This document shows, one piece after another, positions 37,527-47,518 of a stretch of 64,000 nucleotides of DNA (position 1 is the first letter of the stretch; every line of letters starts with the position of its first letter). The position numbers and the translations under genes were made by a program. The stretch comes from Rhodosalinus sediminis. GTDB lineage: Bacteria > Pseudomonadota > Alphaproteobacteria > Rhodobacterales > Rhodobacteraceae. The stretch spans positions 20,088-84,087 of the forward strand of contig NZ_QOHR01000009.1 of assembly GCF_003385555.1 (NCBI RefSeq). Direction: 5' to 3'. The notes beneath the pieces were generated by a model that worked only from the letters and a program-made list of their open reading frames with translations, was not told the origin of the DNA and did no database searches.

Positions 37527-38723
37527 TCACGCGGACGCGCGCAGCGCCGCGACGCCGGGCAGCTCCTTGCCCTCCATCCACTCGAGGAAGGCGCCGCCGG
37601 CCGTCGAGACGTAGCTGAAGGCCTCCGCCACGCCGGCGTGGTTGAGCGCCGCGACCGTGTCGCCGCCCCCCGCGACCGAGACGAGGCGGCCGTCCCGCGT
37701 GAGTTGCGCGGCATGGCGCGCGCAGGCGGTGGTCGCTTCGTCGAAGGGCGGCACCTCGAAGGCGCCGAGCGGGCCGTTCCAGATCAGCGTGCGCGCGCGC
37801 TCCAGCGCCTGTCGGATATGGGCGACGCTGTCGGGCCCGGCGTCGAGGATCATCCGGTCCTCTGGGCAGTCCTCCATCCGGCAGGTCTCGTGCGCGGCGT
37901 GGGGCTCGAGCGCCTCGGCGACCACCACGTCGCGCGGCAGGAGGATCTCGCAGCCCGTCTCGGCCGCGCGCGCAGCGACTTCGCGCGCCGTCCCGGCCAT
38001 GTCGCGCTCGGCGAGCGAGCGGCCCACGTCGAAACCCGCGGCGTAGAGGAAGGTGTTCGCCATGCCGCCGCCGATCACCAGCATGTCCACCCGCTCCACG
38101 AGATTGCGCAAGAGGTCGAGCTTCGTGGAGACCTTGGCGCCGCCCACCACGGCGATCACCGGGCGCTCGGGATCGCCGAGCGCGCGTTCGAGCGCGCCGA
38201 GCTCGGCCTCCATCAGCCGCCCCGCGCAGGACGGCAGCAGATGCGCGACGCCCTCGGTCGAGGCATGCGCGCGGTGCGCCGCCGAGAAGGCGTCGTTGCA
38301 GTAGACGTCGCCGAGGCGGGCGAAGCCCTGCGCGAGGGCGGGGTCGTTCGCCTCCTCGCCGGGCTCGAAGCGCGTGTTCTCCAGAAGCAGCACCTCGCCA
38401 GCGGGCAGCGCCTCGGCCGCGGCCTCCGCGGCCGGGCCGACCGGGTCCTCGGCGACGCGCACCGGCGCGGCGAAGGCCGCCTCGAGCGCGGGTTTCAGCG
38501 GCGCGAGCGACATCTCCGGCACGCGCTCGCCCTTGGGGCGGTCGAAATGCGCGAGCAGCACGGGCCGCCCCCCGCGCGCGAGGATGTCGCGCACCGTGGG
38601 CGCGACGCGGTCGATGCGCGTCGGATCGGTGACGCGGCCGTCCTGCACGGGCACGTTGATGTCGACCCTGACCAGGACGCGCCGCCCCTCGAGCGCCATG
38701 TCGTCCAGCGTCTTCCAGCTCAT
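37527..38723 (-). CDS. pgk: Phosphoglycerate kinase
   Basis: Pgk interconverts 1,3-bisphosphoglycerate + ADP and 3-phosphoglycerate + ATP. The 398-residue protein has the N-terminal [46 protein letters not shown] and the C-terminal [18 protein letters not shown]. The two-domain length is normal. It is the first gene of the pgk-fba pair and divergent from the cyclophilin genes. Confidence 0.98.
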   Translation of the reverse strand: MSWKTLDDMALEGRRVLVRVDINVPVQDGRVTDPTRIDRVAPTVRDILARGGRPVLLAHFDRPKGERVPEMSLAPLKPALEAAFAAPVRVAEDPVGPAAEAAAEALPAGEVLLLENTRFEPGEEANDPALAQGFARLGDVYCNDAFSAAHRAHASTEGVAHLLPSCAGRLMEAELGALERALGDPERPVIAVVGGAKVSTKLDLLRNLVERVDMLVIGGGMANTFLYAAGFDVGRSLAERDMAGTAREVAARAAETGCEILLPRDVVVAEALEPHAAHETCRMEDCPEDRMILDAGPDSVAHIRQALERARTLIWNGPLGAFEVPPFDEATTACARHAAQLTRDGRLVSVAGGGDTVAALNHAGVAEAFSYVSTAGGAFLEWMEGKELPGVAALRASA

Positions 38724-38868
38724 CGCCGCGTCCCCCCTTGCTCGCCTCGGATTGCGCGCGCCTTTTCGACGGAAGCGGCGCGCCGGTCAATCCGATCGTC
38801 GCGGGGCTTGCCGCGCGCCGGCAGGGCGTCGTAACAGGGCGCGAGCCACGAGACGAGGAGCGCCGCGC

Positions 38869-39375
38869 ATGGCCGAGATCCGCGACCCCGAGAACACCAT
38901 CCTGATGGAGCTGAAGGACGGCACGGTGACGATCGAGCTTCTGCCCGACGTGGCGCCGCAGCACGTCGAGCGGATGAAGACGCTCGCCCGCGCCGGGGCC
39001 TACGACAACGTGGCCTTCCACCGGGTGATCGACGGCTTCATGGCGCAGACGGGCGACGTCGAGCACGCCAACATGGAAGACGGCTACAACCCGCGCCGCG
39101 CGGGCACCGGCGGCTCGGACCTGCCGGACCTGCCGGCCGAGTTCTCGCGCATCCCGCACGACCGCGGCACGCTTGGCGCGGCGCGCTCGCAGAACCCGAA
39201 CAGCGCGAACTCGCAGTTCTTCATCAGCTTCAAGGACAACCATTTCCTGAACGGGCAGTACACAGTCTACGGCCGCGTCATCGGGGGCATGGAGCACGTC
39301 GACGCCATCACCCGCGGCGAGCCGCCCGCCAATCCCGACCGGATGATCAGCGTGAAGGTGGCCGCCGATGCGTAA
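38869..39375 (+). CDS. Cytoplasmic cyclophilin-type peptidyl-prolyl isomerase
   Basis: The 168-residue protein has no signal peptide and the full cyclophilin core: NVAFHRVIDGFMAQTGD, SANSQFFISFKDNHFLNGQY and VYGRVIGGMEHVDAI. It speeds cis-trans isomerisation of prolyl bonds. ATG 38869 follows GAGGAG. Its stop lies eight bases inside the next cyclophilin gene, so the two are coupled. Confidence 0.95.
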   Translation: MAEIRDPENTILMELKDGTVTIELLPDVAPQHVERMKTLARAGAYDNVAFHRVIDGFMAQTGDVEHANMEDGYNPRRAGTGGSDLPDLPAEFSRIPHDRGTLGAARSQNPNSANSQFFISFKDNHFLNGQYTVYGRVIGGMEHVDAITRGEPPANPDRMISVKVAADA

Positions 39376-39919
39376 GCTCCTCCTCGCCGCGGCGTGTCTC
39401 GCCGCCGGCCCCGCCGCCGCCACCGGCCTCGCCATCGAGATCGCGGGCGAAGCCGAGGGCACCGTGCGCATCGACCTTCTGGAGGAGGTGGCGCCGAACC
39501 ACGTGGAGCGCATCGCGACCCTCGCCGAAGAGGGCGCCTACGACGGGGTGGTGTTTCACCGCGTGATAGACGGCTTCATGGCGCAGACCGGCGACGTGGC
39601 CTTCGGCCGGCTCGAGGGCGGCGACATGCGCCGCGCGGGCACCGGCGGCTCGGACCTGCCGGATCTCGCGGCGGAGTTCTCCGACGTCTCCTTCGAGCGC
39701 GGCGTCGTCGGCATGGCGCGCTCGGCCGATCCGGACAGCGCCAACTCGCAGTTCTTCATCATGTTCGCCCCCGCGCCGCATCTCGACGGGCAATACACCG
39801 TCGTCGGCCGCGTGACCGAGGGCATGGAGGTCGTCGACGCCATCAAGCGCGGCGAGGGCCGCAACGGCGCGGTTGTCGGCCGCCCGGACGTGATGCAGAC
39901 GGTCACCGTCACCGACTGA
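39368..39919 (+). CDS. Periplasmic cyclophilin-type peptidyl-prolyl isomerase
   Basis: The 183-residue protein resembles the previous gene closely (GVVFHRVIDGFMAQTGD, RRAGTGGSDLPDLAAEFS, SANSQFFIMFAPAPHLDGQY). It adds a signal peptide (about 1-20, ending GPAAA-TG) and so acts in the periplasm. It overlaps the cytoplasmic copy by eight bases. The pair looks like a tandem duplication with later change of compartment. Two perfect palindromes follow its stop. Confidence 0.94.
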   Translation: MRKLLLAAACLAAGPAAATGLAIEIAGEAEGTVRIDLLEEVAPNHVERIATLAEEGAYDGVVFHRVIDGFMAQTGDVAFGRLEGGDMRRAGTGGSDLPDLAAEFSDVSFERGVVGMARSADPDSANSQFFIMFAPAPHLDGQYTVVGRVTEGMEVVDAIKRGEGRNGAVVGRPDVMQTVTVTD

Positions 39920-39925
39920 GCCGCG

Positions 39926-40002
39926 TCCCGCGATTTTTCGTACGAAAAATCGCGGGACCGATACCCTTCCCCGCGCGGAGATTTTTCGTACGAAAAATCT
40001 CC
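39926..40002. repeat. Pair of perfect palindromes centred on TTTTTCGTACGAAAAA
   Basis: The first (39926-39957) is a 32-base perfect palindrome with arms TCCCGCGATTTTTCG around TA. The second (39977-40002) is a 26-base perfect palindrome sharing the 18-base core ATTTTTCGTACGAAAAAT. The A/T core stands out in this genome. They lie in the gap between the cyclophilin and TrmJ-like genes, and the second ends 24 bases before the TrmJ-like start. Confidence 0.9.
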
Positions 40003-40025
40003 CTGCGCCGTTCCGGGACGCCGCG

Positions 40026-40763
40026 ATGGATCGTCAGCCCGTTTTCGTCCTCGTCCGCCCGCAGATGGGCGAGAACATCGGCGCCGCGGCGCGGGCGATG
40101 TGGAACTTCGGGCTCGACCGCATGCGCCTCGTCGCGCCGCGCGATGGCTGGCCCAACCCGGCCGCGGGCGCGACGGCGAGCGGGGCGGGGCGGCTGCTCG
40201 ACGCCGCGCAGATCTACGACGACACCGCCGCCGCCATCGCCGACGTGACGCATGTCTACGCCACCACCGCGCGCCCGCGCGGCATGACGACGCCCGTGAT
40301 GAGCCCCGAGCGCGCGATGGCCGACGCCGCCCGGCGGCTCGCCGCGGGGGAGCGGGTGGCCGTCCTCTTCGGCCCCGAGCGCGCGGGCCTCGAGAACGAC
40401 GACATCGCGCGCGCCAACACCATCGTCACCGTCCCCGTGAACCCGGAGTTCCCGAGCCTGAACCTCGCGCAGTGCGTTCTGCTGACCGGCTACGAGTGGC
40501 GCCGCCACACGGCCGATGTCACGCACGAGGCTGTGGTGCCCGGCCCCGACGGCTGGGCCGAGGCGGGCGAGGTCGCGCGGCTCGCCGAACACTACGAGGC
40601 GCGGCTGGAGGAGGCGGGCTTCTTCTTTCCCGCGCACAAGGCCGAGAGCATGCGGCGCAACCTGCGCAATCTCTGGTCGCGGATGCCGCTGACGAAGGCC
40701 GACGTGCGCATCTTCCACGGCATCCTGCGCCAGCTTGTGCGCCACCGCGACGGGCCGCGCTGA
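40026..40763 (+). CDS. TrmJ-like tRNA (cytidine/uridine-32-2'-O)-methyltransferase
   Basis: The 245-residue protein is a SPOUT-class RNA methylase: PVFVLVRPQMGENIGAAARAMWNFGLD, VAVLFGPERAGLENDDI and PEFPSLNLAQCVLLTGYEW form the knotted SAM-binding core. Bacterial TrmJ methylates position 32 of several tRNAs. ATG 40026 lies just after the palindrome pair, whose transcript could fold over the ribosome-binding region. The ctaA gene follows after 58 bases. Confidence 0.92.
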   Translation: MDRQPVFVLVRPQMGENIGAAARAMWNFGLDRMRLVAPRDGWPNPAAGATASGAGRLLDAAQIYDDTAAAIADVTHVYATTARPRGMTTPVMSPERAMADAARRLAAGERVAVLFGPERAGLENDDIARANTIVTVPVNPEFPSLNLAQCVLLTGYEWRRHTADVTHEAVVPGPDGWAEAGEVARLAEHYEARLEEAGFFFPAHKAESMRRNLRNLWSRMPLTKADVRIFHGILRQLVRHRDGPR

Positions 40764-40821
40764 GCTTGCCGCCGCCCCTGCACCGGCATAGATAGCGCGG
40801 CGGACAAGCGGGAGGCGGGGC

Positions 40822-41967
40822 ATGGCCGAGAAACGCAAGCTGTTCGAGGAGGTGGGCGAAGGCGCGCCGGCGCAGGCGGCGCCGCGGGGCGGCATGCTCG
40901 ACGCCGGCCGGCGCGGGGCGCGCGGCGCGGTGCGCGTCTGGCTCATGATCCTCTTCGCGCTCGTCGTGCTGATGATCGCCGTGGGCGGGCTCACCCGGCT
41001 CACCGATTCGGGGCTGTCGATCACCGAATGGGCGCCGATCTCGGGCGCGATCCCGCCGATGAGCGCGGAGGACTGGCAGCGCGAGTTCGAGGCTTATCGG
41101 CAGATCCCCGAATACCAGCTTCAGAACAAGGGCATGAGCCTGTCGGAGTTCCAGTTCATCTACTGGTGGGAATGGGGCCACCGGCAGCTTGGCCGGGTGA
41201 TCGGGCTGGTCTGGGCCGCGGGCTTTTTCGGTTTCCTCGTCACGCGGAAGATGCCGCCGGGCTGGACGGGGCGGCTCTTCGGGCTCGGGCTGCTCGGCGG
41301 GCTTCAGGGCGCGATCGGCTGGTGGATGGTGGCCTCGGGGCTCGAGGGCACGATGCTCGACGTGGCGAGCTATCGGCTGGCCACACATCTCGGGCTCGCC
41401 TTCGTGATCCTCGGGCTGATCGCGTGGTACGTCACCCGCCTCGGCCGGGAGGAACGCGAGCTCCTGCAGGCGCGGCGCCAGCGCGAGGGGCGGCTCGCCG
41501 GCTGGGGCGCGGCCTTCGCCGCGGTCGCCTTCGTGCAGATCCTCCTCGGCGCGCTGGTGGCCGGCATCGACGCCGGGCGCAACTACACCGACTGGCCGCT
41601 GATGGCGGGGGGCTTCTTCCCGCCCTATCCCTTCCAGCTTGAACCCCTCTGGCGCAATTTCTTCGAGGACGACGGCCTCGTGCAGTTCATGCACCGGATG
41701 GCGGGCTACGCGCTCGTGCTCTTCGGCGTCCTGCTCTGGTGGGTGGCGCGGCGCTCGCCCAATCCGGCGACGCGCTTCGCCTTCAACGCGGTGCTGGCGA
41801 TGGTGCTGGTGCAGCTCGCGCTCGGCATCCTGACGGTGATCTACGGCGCGCCCTGGCACCTCGCGATCCTGCATCAGTTCGGGGCGGTGGTGCTCTGGGT
41901 GCTGGCGCTCTGGGCGCGGTTCCGCGCGCTTTACCCGGTCGCGCAGTCGGTGCGGGGGACGGCATGA
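40822..41967 (+). CDS. ctaA: Heme A synthase (COX15/CtaA)
   Basis: The 381-residue inner-membrane enzyme oxidises heme O to heme A for aa3-type cytochrome oxidase. About eight membrane segments are seen. Conserved blocks include GGLTRLTDSGLSITEWAPI, EFQFIYWWEWGHRQLGRVIG, AGIDAGRNYTDWPLMAGGFF and QFMHRMAGYALVLFG with heme-ligand histidines. ATG 40822 follows GGGAGG. Its stop overlaps the carboxypeptidase start (ATGA). Confidence 0.97.
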   Translation: MAEKRKLFEEVGEGAPAQAAPRGGMLDAGRRGARGAVRVWLMILFALVVLMIAVGGLTRLTDSGLSITEWAPISGAIPPMSAEDWQREFEAYRQIPEYQLQNKGMSLSEFQFIYWWEWGHRQLGRVIGLVWAAGFFGFLVTRKMPPGWTGRLFGLGLLGGLQGAIGWWMVASGLEGTMLDVASYRLATHLGLAFVILGLIAWYVTRLGREERELLQARRQREGRLAGWGAAFAAVAFVQILLGALVAGIDAGRNYTDWPLMAGGFFPPYPFQLEPLWRNFFEDDGLVQFMHRMAGYALVLFGVLLWWVARRSPNPATRFAFNAVLAMVLVQLALGILTVIYGAPWHLAILHQFGAVVLWVLALWARFRALYPVAQSVRGTA

Positions 41968-43433
41968 GCGCCTACGACGAATTGATGGCCCACGCGCGCG
42001 AGACGCAGGCGCTCGCGCAGGTGGCCGGGCGCCTCGGCTGGGACCAAGAGACGATGATGCCGCGCGCCGCCGCGCCCCAGCGCGCCGAGGAGATGGCGGC
42101 GCTGGAGGGCGTGCTGCACGCGCGGCGCACCGATCCCCGCGTGGCCGAATGGCTGGAGCGGGCCGAGGCGCCGGATGCGGCGGGCGCGGCGCAGCTGCGC
42201 CTCATCCGGCGGGCGCACGCGCGCGCGACGAAGGTGCCCGCGCGCCTCGCCGCCGAGCTCGCCCGCGTGACCAGCCGCGCGCAGGGCATCTGGGCCGAGG
42301 CGCGCGCGGCGGAGGACCCGGGCGCCTTCCTGCCGGTGCTGTCGGAGGTCGTGGCGCTCCGCCGCGAGGAGGGCGCGGCGCTCGCCGAGGGGGGCGACGT
42401 CTATGACGCGCTCCTGCAGGACTACGAGCCCGGCACCACGGCGGCGGAGCTCGAGGCGATGTTCGCCGCGCTGCGTCCCCGGCTCGCGGAGCTGCGCGCG
42501 GCGGCGCTGGATCGGCCGGCCCCGCCGGCGCTGTCGGGGCGCTTCGACCCGGCGGTGCAGCACGCGCTCGCGCAGGAGCTGGCGCAGGCCTTCGGCTACG
42601 ACCTCTCGCGCGGACGGATCGACACGGCGGTCCATCCCTTCAGCTCGGGCTCCGGCCTCGACGTGCGGATCACCACGCGCACGGATCCGGCCGATCCCTT
42701 CAACTGCCTCTATTCCACCATCCACGAGACCGGCCACGCCGCCTACGAGCAGAACATCGACGCGGCCTATCTGCTGACGCCGATGGGCGAGGGCGCCTCG
42801 ATGGGCGTGCACGAGAGCCAGAGCCGGCTCTACGAGAACCAGCTCGGCCGCTCGCGCGCCTTCACCGGCTGGCTGTTCCGGCAGATGCGCGCGCGCTTCG
42901 GCGATATCGGCATCGCGGACGAGGAGGCGTTCTACGCCGCCGTCAACCGCGTGCACCGCGGCTTCATCCGCACCGAGGCCGACGAGCTACAATACAACCT
43001 GCACGTTCTTCTGCGCTTCGACCTCGAGCGGGCGCTGATCGCGGGGGACCTCGCCGCGGGCGACCTGGAGGCGGCGTGGAACGACCGCTTCGCCGCCGAT
43101 TTCGGTTACGCCCCCGAGCGGCCCTCGGACGGGCTGTTGCAGGACGTGCACTGGTCCGTCGGGCTCTTCGGCTACTTCCCGACGTACACGCTCGGCAATC
43201 TTTACGCGGGCTGCCTGCACGCCGCGCTGCGCCGCGACCTGCCCGATCTCGACGACCGGCTCGCCGCGGGCGATCCGTCGCCGGCGACGGAGTGGTTGCG
43301 CGCGCGGGTGCAGCGTCACGGCGGGCTGATGGAGCCGCGCGCGCTGATCGAGCAGGCCACCGGCGAGGCGCCCTCGGAGGTGCCGCTCCTCGCCTATCTC
43401 GAAGAGAAGTTCGGCCGCCTCTACAGGCTCTGA
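41964..43433 (+). CDS. M32-family carboxypeptidase (thermostable carboxypeptidase 1-like)
   Basis: The 489-residue zinc metallopeptidase has the M32 HExxH-type motif as HETGH at 254-258 (YSTIHETGHAAYEQ). The upstream TAVHPFSSG lies at 221-229, with a helix-rich body and the C-terminal DVHWSVGLFGYFPTYTLGN. M32 enzymes remove C-terminal residues except proline, in the cytoplasm. It is translationally coupled to ctaA, though no functional link is evident. Confidence 0.95.
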   Translation: MSAYDELMAHARETQALAQVAGRLGWDQETMMPRAAAPQRAEEMAALEGVLHARRTDPRVAEWLERAEAPDAAGAAQLRLIRRAHARATKVPARLAAELARVTSRAQGIWAEARAAEDPGAFLPVLSEVVALRREEGAALAEGGDVYDALLQDYEPGTTAAELEAMFAALRPRLAELRAAALDRPAPPALSGRFDPAVQHALAQELAQAFGYDLSRGRIDTAVHPFSSGSGLDVRITTRTDPADPFNCLYSTIHETGHAAYEQNIDAAYLLTPMGEGASMGVHESQSRLYENQLGRSRAFTGWLFRQMRARFGDIGIADEEAFYAAVNRVHRGFIRTEADELQYNLHVLLRFDLERALIAGDLAAGDLEAAWNDRFAADFGYAPERPSDGLLQDVHWSVGLFGYFPTYTLGNLYAGCLHAALRRDLPDLDDRLAAGDPSPATEWLRARVQRHGGLMEPRALIEQATGEAPSEVPLLAYLEEKFGRLYRL

Positions 43434-43438
43434 GCGCG

Positions 43439-43702
43439 TCAGTGCAGCGTGAACTCGCCCACGACGTTGCGCCATTCGCCCGGCGCGACGAGCTTGCGGT
43501 GGGCGAAGCGCACCGAATGCAGCGGCCCCTCGATCTCGGACTGCCAGAACTCGATGAAGCGGAAGAGCCGGGGGTGATCCGGCGCGAGGTCGTAGTCCTG
43601 CCAGACGAAGGTGTTCAGCACGTTGCGATAATCGGGCATCCGGTAGAACACCTCCGCCGTGGTCAGCCCGTAGCCCTTGAGCATCAGTTCCGTCTCGGTC
43701 AT
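43439..43702 (-). CDS. Usg family protein
   Basis: The 87-residue protein matches the Usg family of Alphaproteobacteria: LMLKGYGLTTAEVFYRMPDYRNVLNTFVWQ shows the core, ending with ALP-type helices. The start is set at ATG 43702 because GGGAGGT lies just upstream; a GTG two codons earlier would overlap that site. The function is unknown; the name derives from its place upstream of trp genes in some relatives, which is not the case here. It lies five bases from the carboxypeptidase stop. Confidence 0.88.
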   Translation of the reverse strand: MTETELMLKGYGLTTAEVFYRMPDYRNVLNTFVWQDYDLAPDHPRLFRFIEFWQSEIEGPLHSVRFAHRKLVAPGEWRNVVGEFTLH

Positions 43703-43750
43703 CGGCACCTCCCGGTGAGTCGTTCCGAAATGATGCCCGGCGGGGCATAA

Positions 43751-43763
43751 TTTTCAATGAAAA
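43751..43763. promoter_or_regulatory. A/T-rich inverted repeat in the usg-gyrA divergent region
   Basis: TTTTCA-A-TGAAAA at 43751-43763 is a perfect inverted repeat in one of the few A/T-rich intergenic patches, about 50 bases from the usg start. It could be an operator or part of the usg promoter. No regulator is suggested by the sequence. Confidence 0.3.
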
Positions 43764-43815
43764 CAATGCTCTAGCAGCAGGTATTGGTGGCTGCTGACAG
43801 CGCCGCGGGGCGGCG

Positions 43816-43845
43816 TTGCACGGGGCCGAGCGCGGGTGCTATAGA
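43816..43845 (+). promoter_or_regulatory. Promoter candidate for gyrA
   Basis: TTGCAC (43816-43821) and TATAGA (43840-43845) are 18 bases apart, giving a start near 43852 and a leader of about 38 bases before the gyrA GTG. Spacing and the good -10 hexamer support it. Confidence 0.55.
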
Positions 43846-43889
43846 CGCGCACGGGCCGCGCGTGGCCCCCGGCAGAGAGCAGGATTCCC

Positions 43890-46625
43890 GTGACCGATAC
43901 CCCCGAACCCCCTGAGGAGTCTCCGGAAATCCCGGGCGTGCCCTACGAGGGCCCGAGCGTCTCGATCGCGGAGGAGATGCGCGCCTCCTACCTCGATTAC
44001 GCTATGAGCGTGATCGTCGCCCGCGCGATCCCCGATCTGCGCGACGGGCTGAAACCCGTGCACCGGCGCATTCTTTATGCAATGCACGAAACGGGGAACA
44101 CGCACGACAAGCCCTACCGCAAGTCCGCGCGCCCGGTGGGCGACGTCATGGGGCAGTATCACCCGCACGGCGACGCGGCGATCTACGACGCGCTCGTGCG
44201 GATGGCGCAGGACTTCTCGATGTCGCTGCCGCTTCTGGACGGGCAGGGCAACTTCGGCTCGATGGACGGCGACAACCCGGCGGCCATGCGCTACACCGAG
44301 GTGCGCATGGCCAAGGCGGCCGACTACGTCCTCGCCGACATCGACAAGGAAACGGTCGATTTTCAGGACAACTACGACGGCAAGCAGCGCGAGCCCACGG
44401 TCCTGCCGGCGCGCTTCCCGAACATGCTGGTCAACGGGGCGGGCGGCATCGCCGTCGGCATGGCCACCAACATCCCGCCCCACAACCTCGGCGAGGTGGT
44501 GGACGCCTGCCTCGCCCTGATCGAGGAGCCGGACCTCTCGACCGAGCGGCTGATCGAGTACGTCCCCGGCCCGGATTTCCCGACGGGTGGCGTGATGCTC
44601 GGCCGGTCGGGGGCGCGGAAGGCCTACCTCGAGGGGCGCGGCAGCGTGATCCTGCGGGCAAAAACCCGGGTCGAGGAGCTGCGCAAGGACCGCTTCGCCA
44701 TCATCGTGGACGAGATCCCCTATCAGGTGAACAAGTCCTCGATGATCGAGAAGATCGCCGAGGCGGTGCGCGACAAGCGCATCGAGGGCGTCGCCCACGT
44801 GCAGGACGAGAGCGACCGCGGCGGCGTGCGCGTGGTGATCGAGCTCAAGCGCGACGCGACGCCCGACGTGGTGCTCAATCAGCTCTGGCGCTTCTCGCCG
44901 ATGCAGACCTCCTTCGGCTGCAACATGCTCGCGCTCAACGGCGGCAAGCCCGAGCAGCTGACGCTCCGGGGCTTCCTCACCGCCTTCCTCGGCTTCCGCG
45001 AGGAGGTCGTGGCGCGGCGCACCGCCTATCTCCTGCGCAAGGCGCGGGAGCGCAGCCATATCCTCTGCGGTCTAGCCGTGGCGGTGTCGAACGTGGACGA
45101 GGTGGTGGCGACGATCCGCGCCTCGGCCGACGCGGCGGAGGCGCGGCGGCGGCTGATGGAGCGGCGCTGGCCGGCCGAGGACATCGCCGAATACATCCGC
45201 CTGATCGACGATCCCACCCACACGATCAACGACGACGGCACCTATTACCTCTCCGAGGTGCAGGCGCGCGCGATCCTCGATTTGCGCCTTCAGCGGCTCA
45301 CGCAGCTCGGGGTGAAGGAAGTGACCGACGAGCTCGAGGAGCTCGCCGCGAAGATCAAGGATTACCTCGAGATCCTCGGGAGCCGCGAGCGGATCATGGG
45401 GATCATCCGCGACGAGCTGACCGAGGTGCGCGAGCTCTTCGCGGTGCCGCGCCGGACCGAGATCGTGGACTGGGCGGGCGACCTCGAGGACGAGGACCTG
45501 ATCGAGCGCGAGGACATGGTGGTCACCGTCACCCAGTCCGGCTGGATCAAGCGCACGCCCTTGGCCGACTACCGGTCGCAGAAGCGCGGCGGCAAGGGCC
45601 TCTCGGGCATGGCGACCAAGGAGGACGACGTCGTCACGACGCTCTTCGTCGCCAACACGCATACGCCGCTTCTCTTCTTCACCACCGACGGGATGGTCTA
45701 CAAGCTCAAGACCTGGCGCCTGCCGCTCGGCGCGCGCACGGCCCGCGGCAAGGCGATCGTCAACATCCTGCCGATCCCGCAGGGCGTTTCGATCGCCGCG
45801 ATCATGCCGGTGGACCGCCCCGAGGAGGAGTGGGCCGACCTGCAGATCATGTTCGCCACCTCCGCGGGCGACGTGCGGCGCAACGCGCTCTCGGATTTCA
45901 CCAACGTCAAGTCCAACGGCAAGATCGCCATGAAGCTCCCCGAGGGCGTGGAACTGGTGAACGCGCGCATCGCCTCGGAGGAGGACGACGTGCTGCTGGT
46001 CACCGACTCGGGCCGCGCGATCCGCTTCCCGACGACGGAGGTGCGCGTCTTCAAGGGCCGCGATTCGACCGGCGTGCGCGGCATCCGGCTGCAGGACGGC
46101 GACCGCGTGGTCTCCATGTCGATCATCCGCCACTTCGAGGCGACGCCGGAGGAGCGCGCCGCCTATCTCAAGCAGCGCCGCCTGATGGCGGGCGCCGCCG
46201 AGGAGGAGATCGAGGCCGACGAAGAGGAGGCGCCCGTCGCCGAGGGCCAGCTTTCGCCCGAGCGCTACGCGGCGATGTCGGCGGCCGAGAACCTGCTGCT
46301 GACGATCACCGCGAAGGGGCTGGGCAAGCTCACCTCCGGCCACGACTACCCGGTGCGCGGGCGCGGCGGCCTCGGCGTGCGGGCGATCGACAAGGCGATG
46401 CGCGGCGGGCCGGTGGTGGCCTGCTTCCCGGTCGACATGGACGACCAGATCATGCTCGCCACCTCGCGCGGGCAGTCGATCCGCGTGCCGGTGGACGGCA
46501 TCTCCTTCCGCTCGCGCAGCGCGGGCGGGGTGAAGGTCTTCGACACCCGCGAGGGCGAGGAGGTCGTCTCCGTCGCCTGGATCGCCGAGCAGGGCGAGGA
46601 CGAGGCCGACGACGGCGCGGGCTGA
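43890..46625 (+). CDS. gyrA: DNA gyrase subunit A
   Basis: GyrA cuts and rejoins DNA in the gyrase A2B2 complex. The 911-residue protein starts at GTG 43890 after GCAGGA. The breakage-reunion domain includes [28 protein letters not shown] and the catalytic tyrosine Tyr135 ([10 protein letters not shown]). The quinolone region is [10 protein letters not shown] (91-100), with Ala96 where E. coli has Ser83. The C-terminal beta-pinwheel has the GyrA box QKRGGKG and an acidic insertion [13 protein letters not shown]. Confidence 0.98.
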   Translation: MTDTPEPPEESPEIPGVPYEGPSVSIAEEMRASYLDYAMSVIVARAIPDLRDGLKPVHRRILYAMHETGNTHDKPYRKSARPVGDVMGQYHPHGDAAIYDALVRMAQDFSMSLPLLDGQGNFGSMDGDNPAAMRYTEVRMAKAADYVLADIDKETVDFQDNYDGKQREPTVLPARFPNMLVNGAGGIAVGMATNIPPHNLGEVVDACLALIEEPDLSTERLIEYVPGPDFPTGGVMLGRSGARKAYLEGRGSVILRAKTRVEELRKDRFAIIVDEIPYQVNKSSMIEKIAEAVRDKRIEGVAHVQDESDRGGVRVVIELKRDATPDVVLNQLWRFSPMQTSFGCNMLALNGGKPEQLTLRGFLTAFLGFREEVVARRTAYLLRKARERSHILCGLAVAVSNVDEVVATIRASADAAEARRRLMERRWPAEDIAEYIRLIDDPTHTINDDGTYYLSEVQARAILDLRLQRLTQLGVKEVTDELEELAAKIKDYLEILGSRERIMGIIRDELTEVRELFAVPRRTEIVDWAGDLEDEDLIEREDMVVTVTQSGWIKRTPLADYRSQKRGGKGLSGMATKEDDVVTTLFVANTHTPLLFFTTDGMVYKLKTWRLPLGARTARGKAIVNILPIPQGVSIAAIMPVDRPEEEWADLQIMFATSAGDVRRNALSDFTNVKSNGKIAMKLPEGVELVNARIASEEDDVLLVTDSGRAIRFPTTEVRVFKGRDSTGVRGIRLQDGDRVVSMSIIRHFEATPEERAAYLKQRRLMAGAAEEEIEADEEEAPVAEGQLSPERYAAMSAAENLLLTITAKGLGKLTSGHDYPVRGRGGLGVRAIDKAMRGGPVVACFPVDMDDQIMLATSRGQSIRVPVDGISFRSRSAGGVKVFDTREGEEVVSVAWIAEQGEDEADDGAG

Positions 46626-46960
46626 GGCCGGCGCGTCGATCTTGTCGTCGGGAGCCGCCGTCTCTGGGCGCGCCGGTGGGGTAGCCGGTCGTTCTAGTGG
46701 TGCAGCCGCAGCAGATGAGGGCGCACCGACGCATGGCCGGCGGTCATGCGGTGGTCCGGAGCACCACTGCGCGGCAGTCGTCGGAAAGGGGCAGTGGCCT
46801 GCAGCGGCGTTCCGCTCGAGCGGTTTCGCCCTGTCGCGGCTGCGCCGCCGGCGAGAGACACGCGGAGCGCCCTGCGCGCATCTCTGGCCGCGCGGGGCTG
46901 TCAGGGGCGTCACCCGCCCCCCCGCCCGGCCTCGATGCTGAAGAGCGCCCGCCGTCCGCC
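46626..46960. other. Non-coding spacer between convergent gyrA and SYLF gene
   Basis: The 335 bases hold no supported gene. AGTGGTGC (46696-46703) and GCACCACT (46761-46768) form an eight-base inverted repeat with a 57-base loop. There is no T-run and no copy of the other repeats in this window. Confidence 0.5.
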
Positions 46961-47518
46961 TCAGGGAATGATGCGGGTGTACTTCGTCCCTTCCACCGTC
47001 ACCCCGGCGCGCAGGCCGGCCTGGCCGAAGACGATGGCGATCACCGGCGAGCGGGTCGTCGTCGTCTCGGCGCTCAGGTTCTCGCCGAGGTCGTTGAAGG
47101 CGTATTCGATATCCGCGCCCGCGGCCCAGCCGCTGCCGCTGCGGAAGCGCTCGAGCGCCTCCTGCGTCATGAAGAAAAGCACGTGGCTGTACTGCTGCAC
47201 GCCGATCTGCGGGCCGACGCTGCCGCGCGCGGCGGAGTAGTAATCGACCGTCACCCCGTCGATGCGCAGCGCGCCGCGGCCGTAGGCGCCGCCGAACCCG
47301 AGGCCCGCCTCGGTCATCACCGGCATCACGAGCATGCCGACCGACTTGTCGGCGATCACCCGCGTGTCGGGATATCTCGCATACATGCGCTGCAGCGTCG
47401 CCTCGACGCGCGCGTCGATCGTCGCCGGCCCGACGCTGCCCACGCCGTTGCCGCAGCCTGCCACCAGCCCCGTCGCGGCCAGTCCCGCGAGGAGCCCCCG
47501 TCGTCCGATCACCGTCAT
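46961..47518 (-). CDS. SYLF (Ysc84)-domain lipoprotein
   Basis: The 185-residue protein has a lipobox (GLVAGCGN, lipidation at Cys of LVAGC), so it is probably an outer-membrane or periplasmic lipoprotein. The SYLF region includes RVIADKSVGMLVMPVM, GLGFGGAYGRGALRI and VQQYSHVLFFMTQEALERF, then ADIEYAFNDLGENLSAETTTT. The eukaryotic domain binds phosphoinositides; bacterial members are proposed lipid binders of unknown role. ATG 47518 is chosen because it starts the twin-Arg/lipobox signal (GRRGLLAGLAATGL). Confidence 0.85.
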   Translation of the reverse strand: MTVIGRRGLLAGLAATGLVAGCGNGVGSVGPATIDARVEATLQRMYARYPDTRVIADKSVGMLVMPVMTEAGLGFGGAYGRGALRIDGVTVDYYSAARGSVGPQIGVQQYSHVLFFMTQEALERFRSGSGWAAGADIEYAFNDLGENLSAETTTTRSPVIAIVFGQAGLRAGVTVEGTKYTRIIP

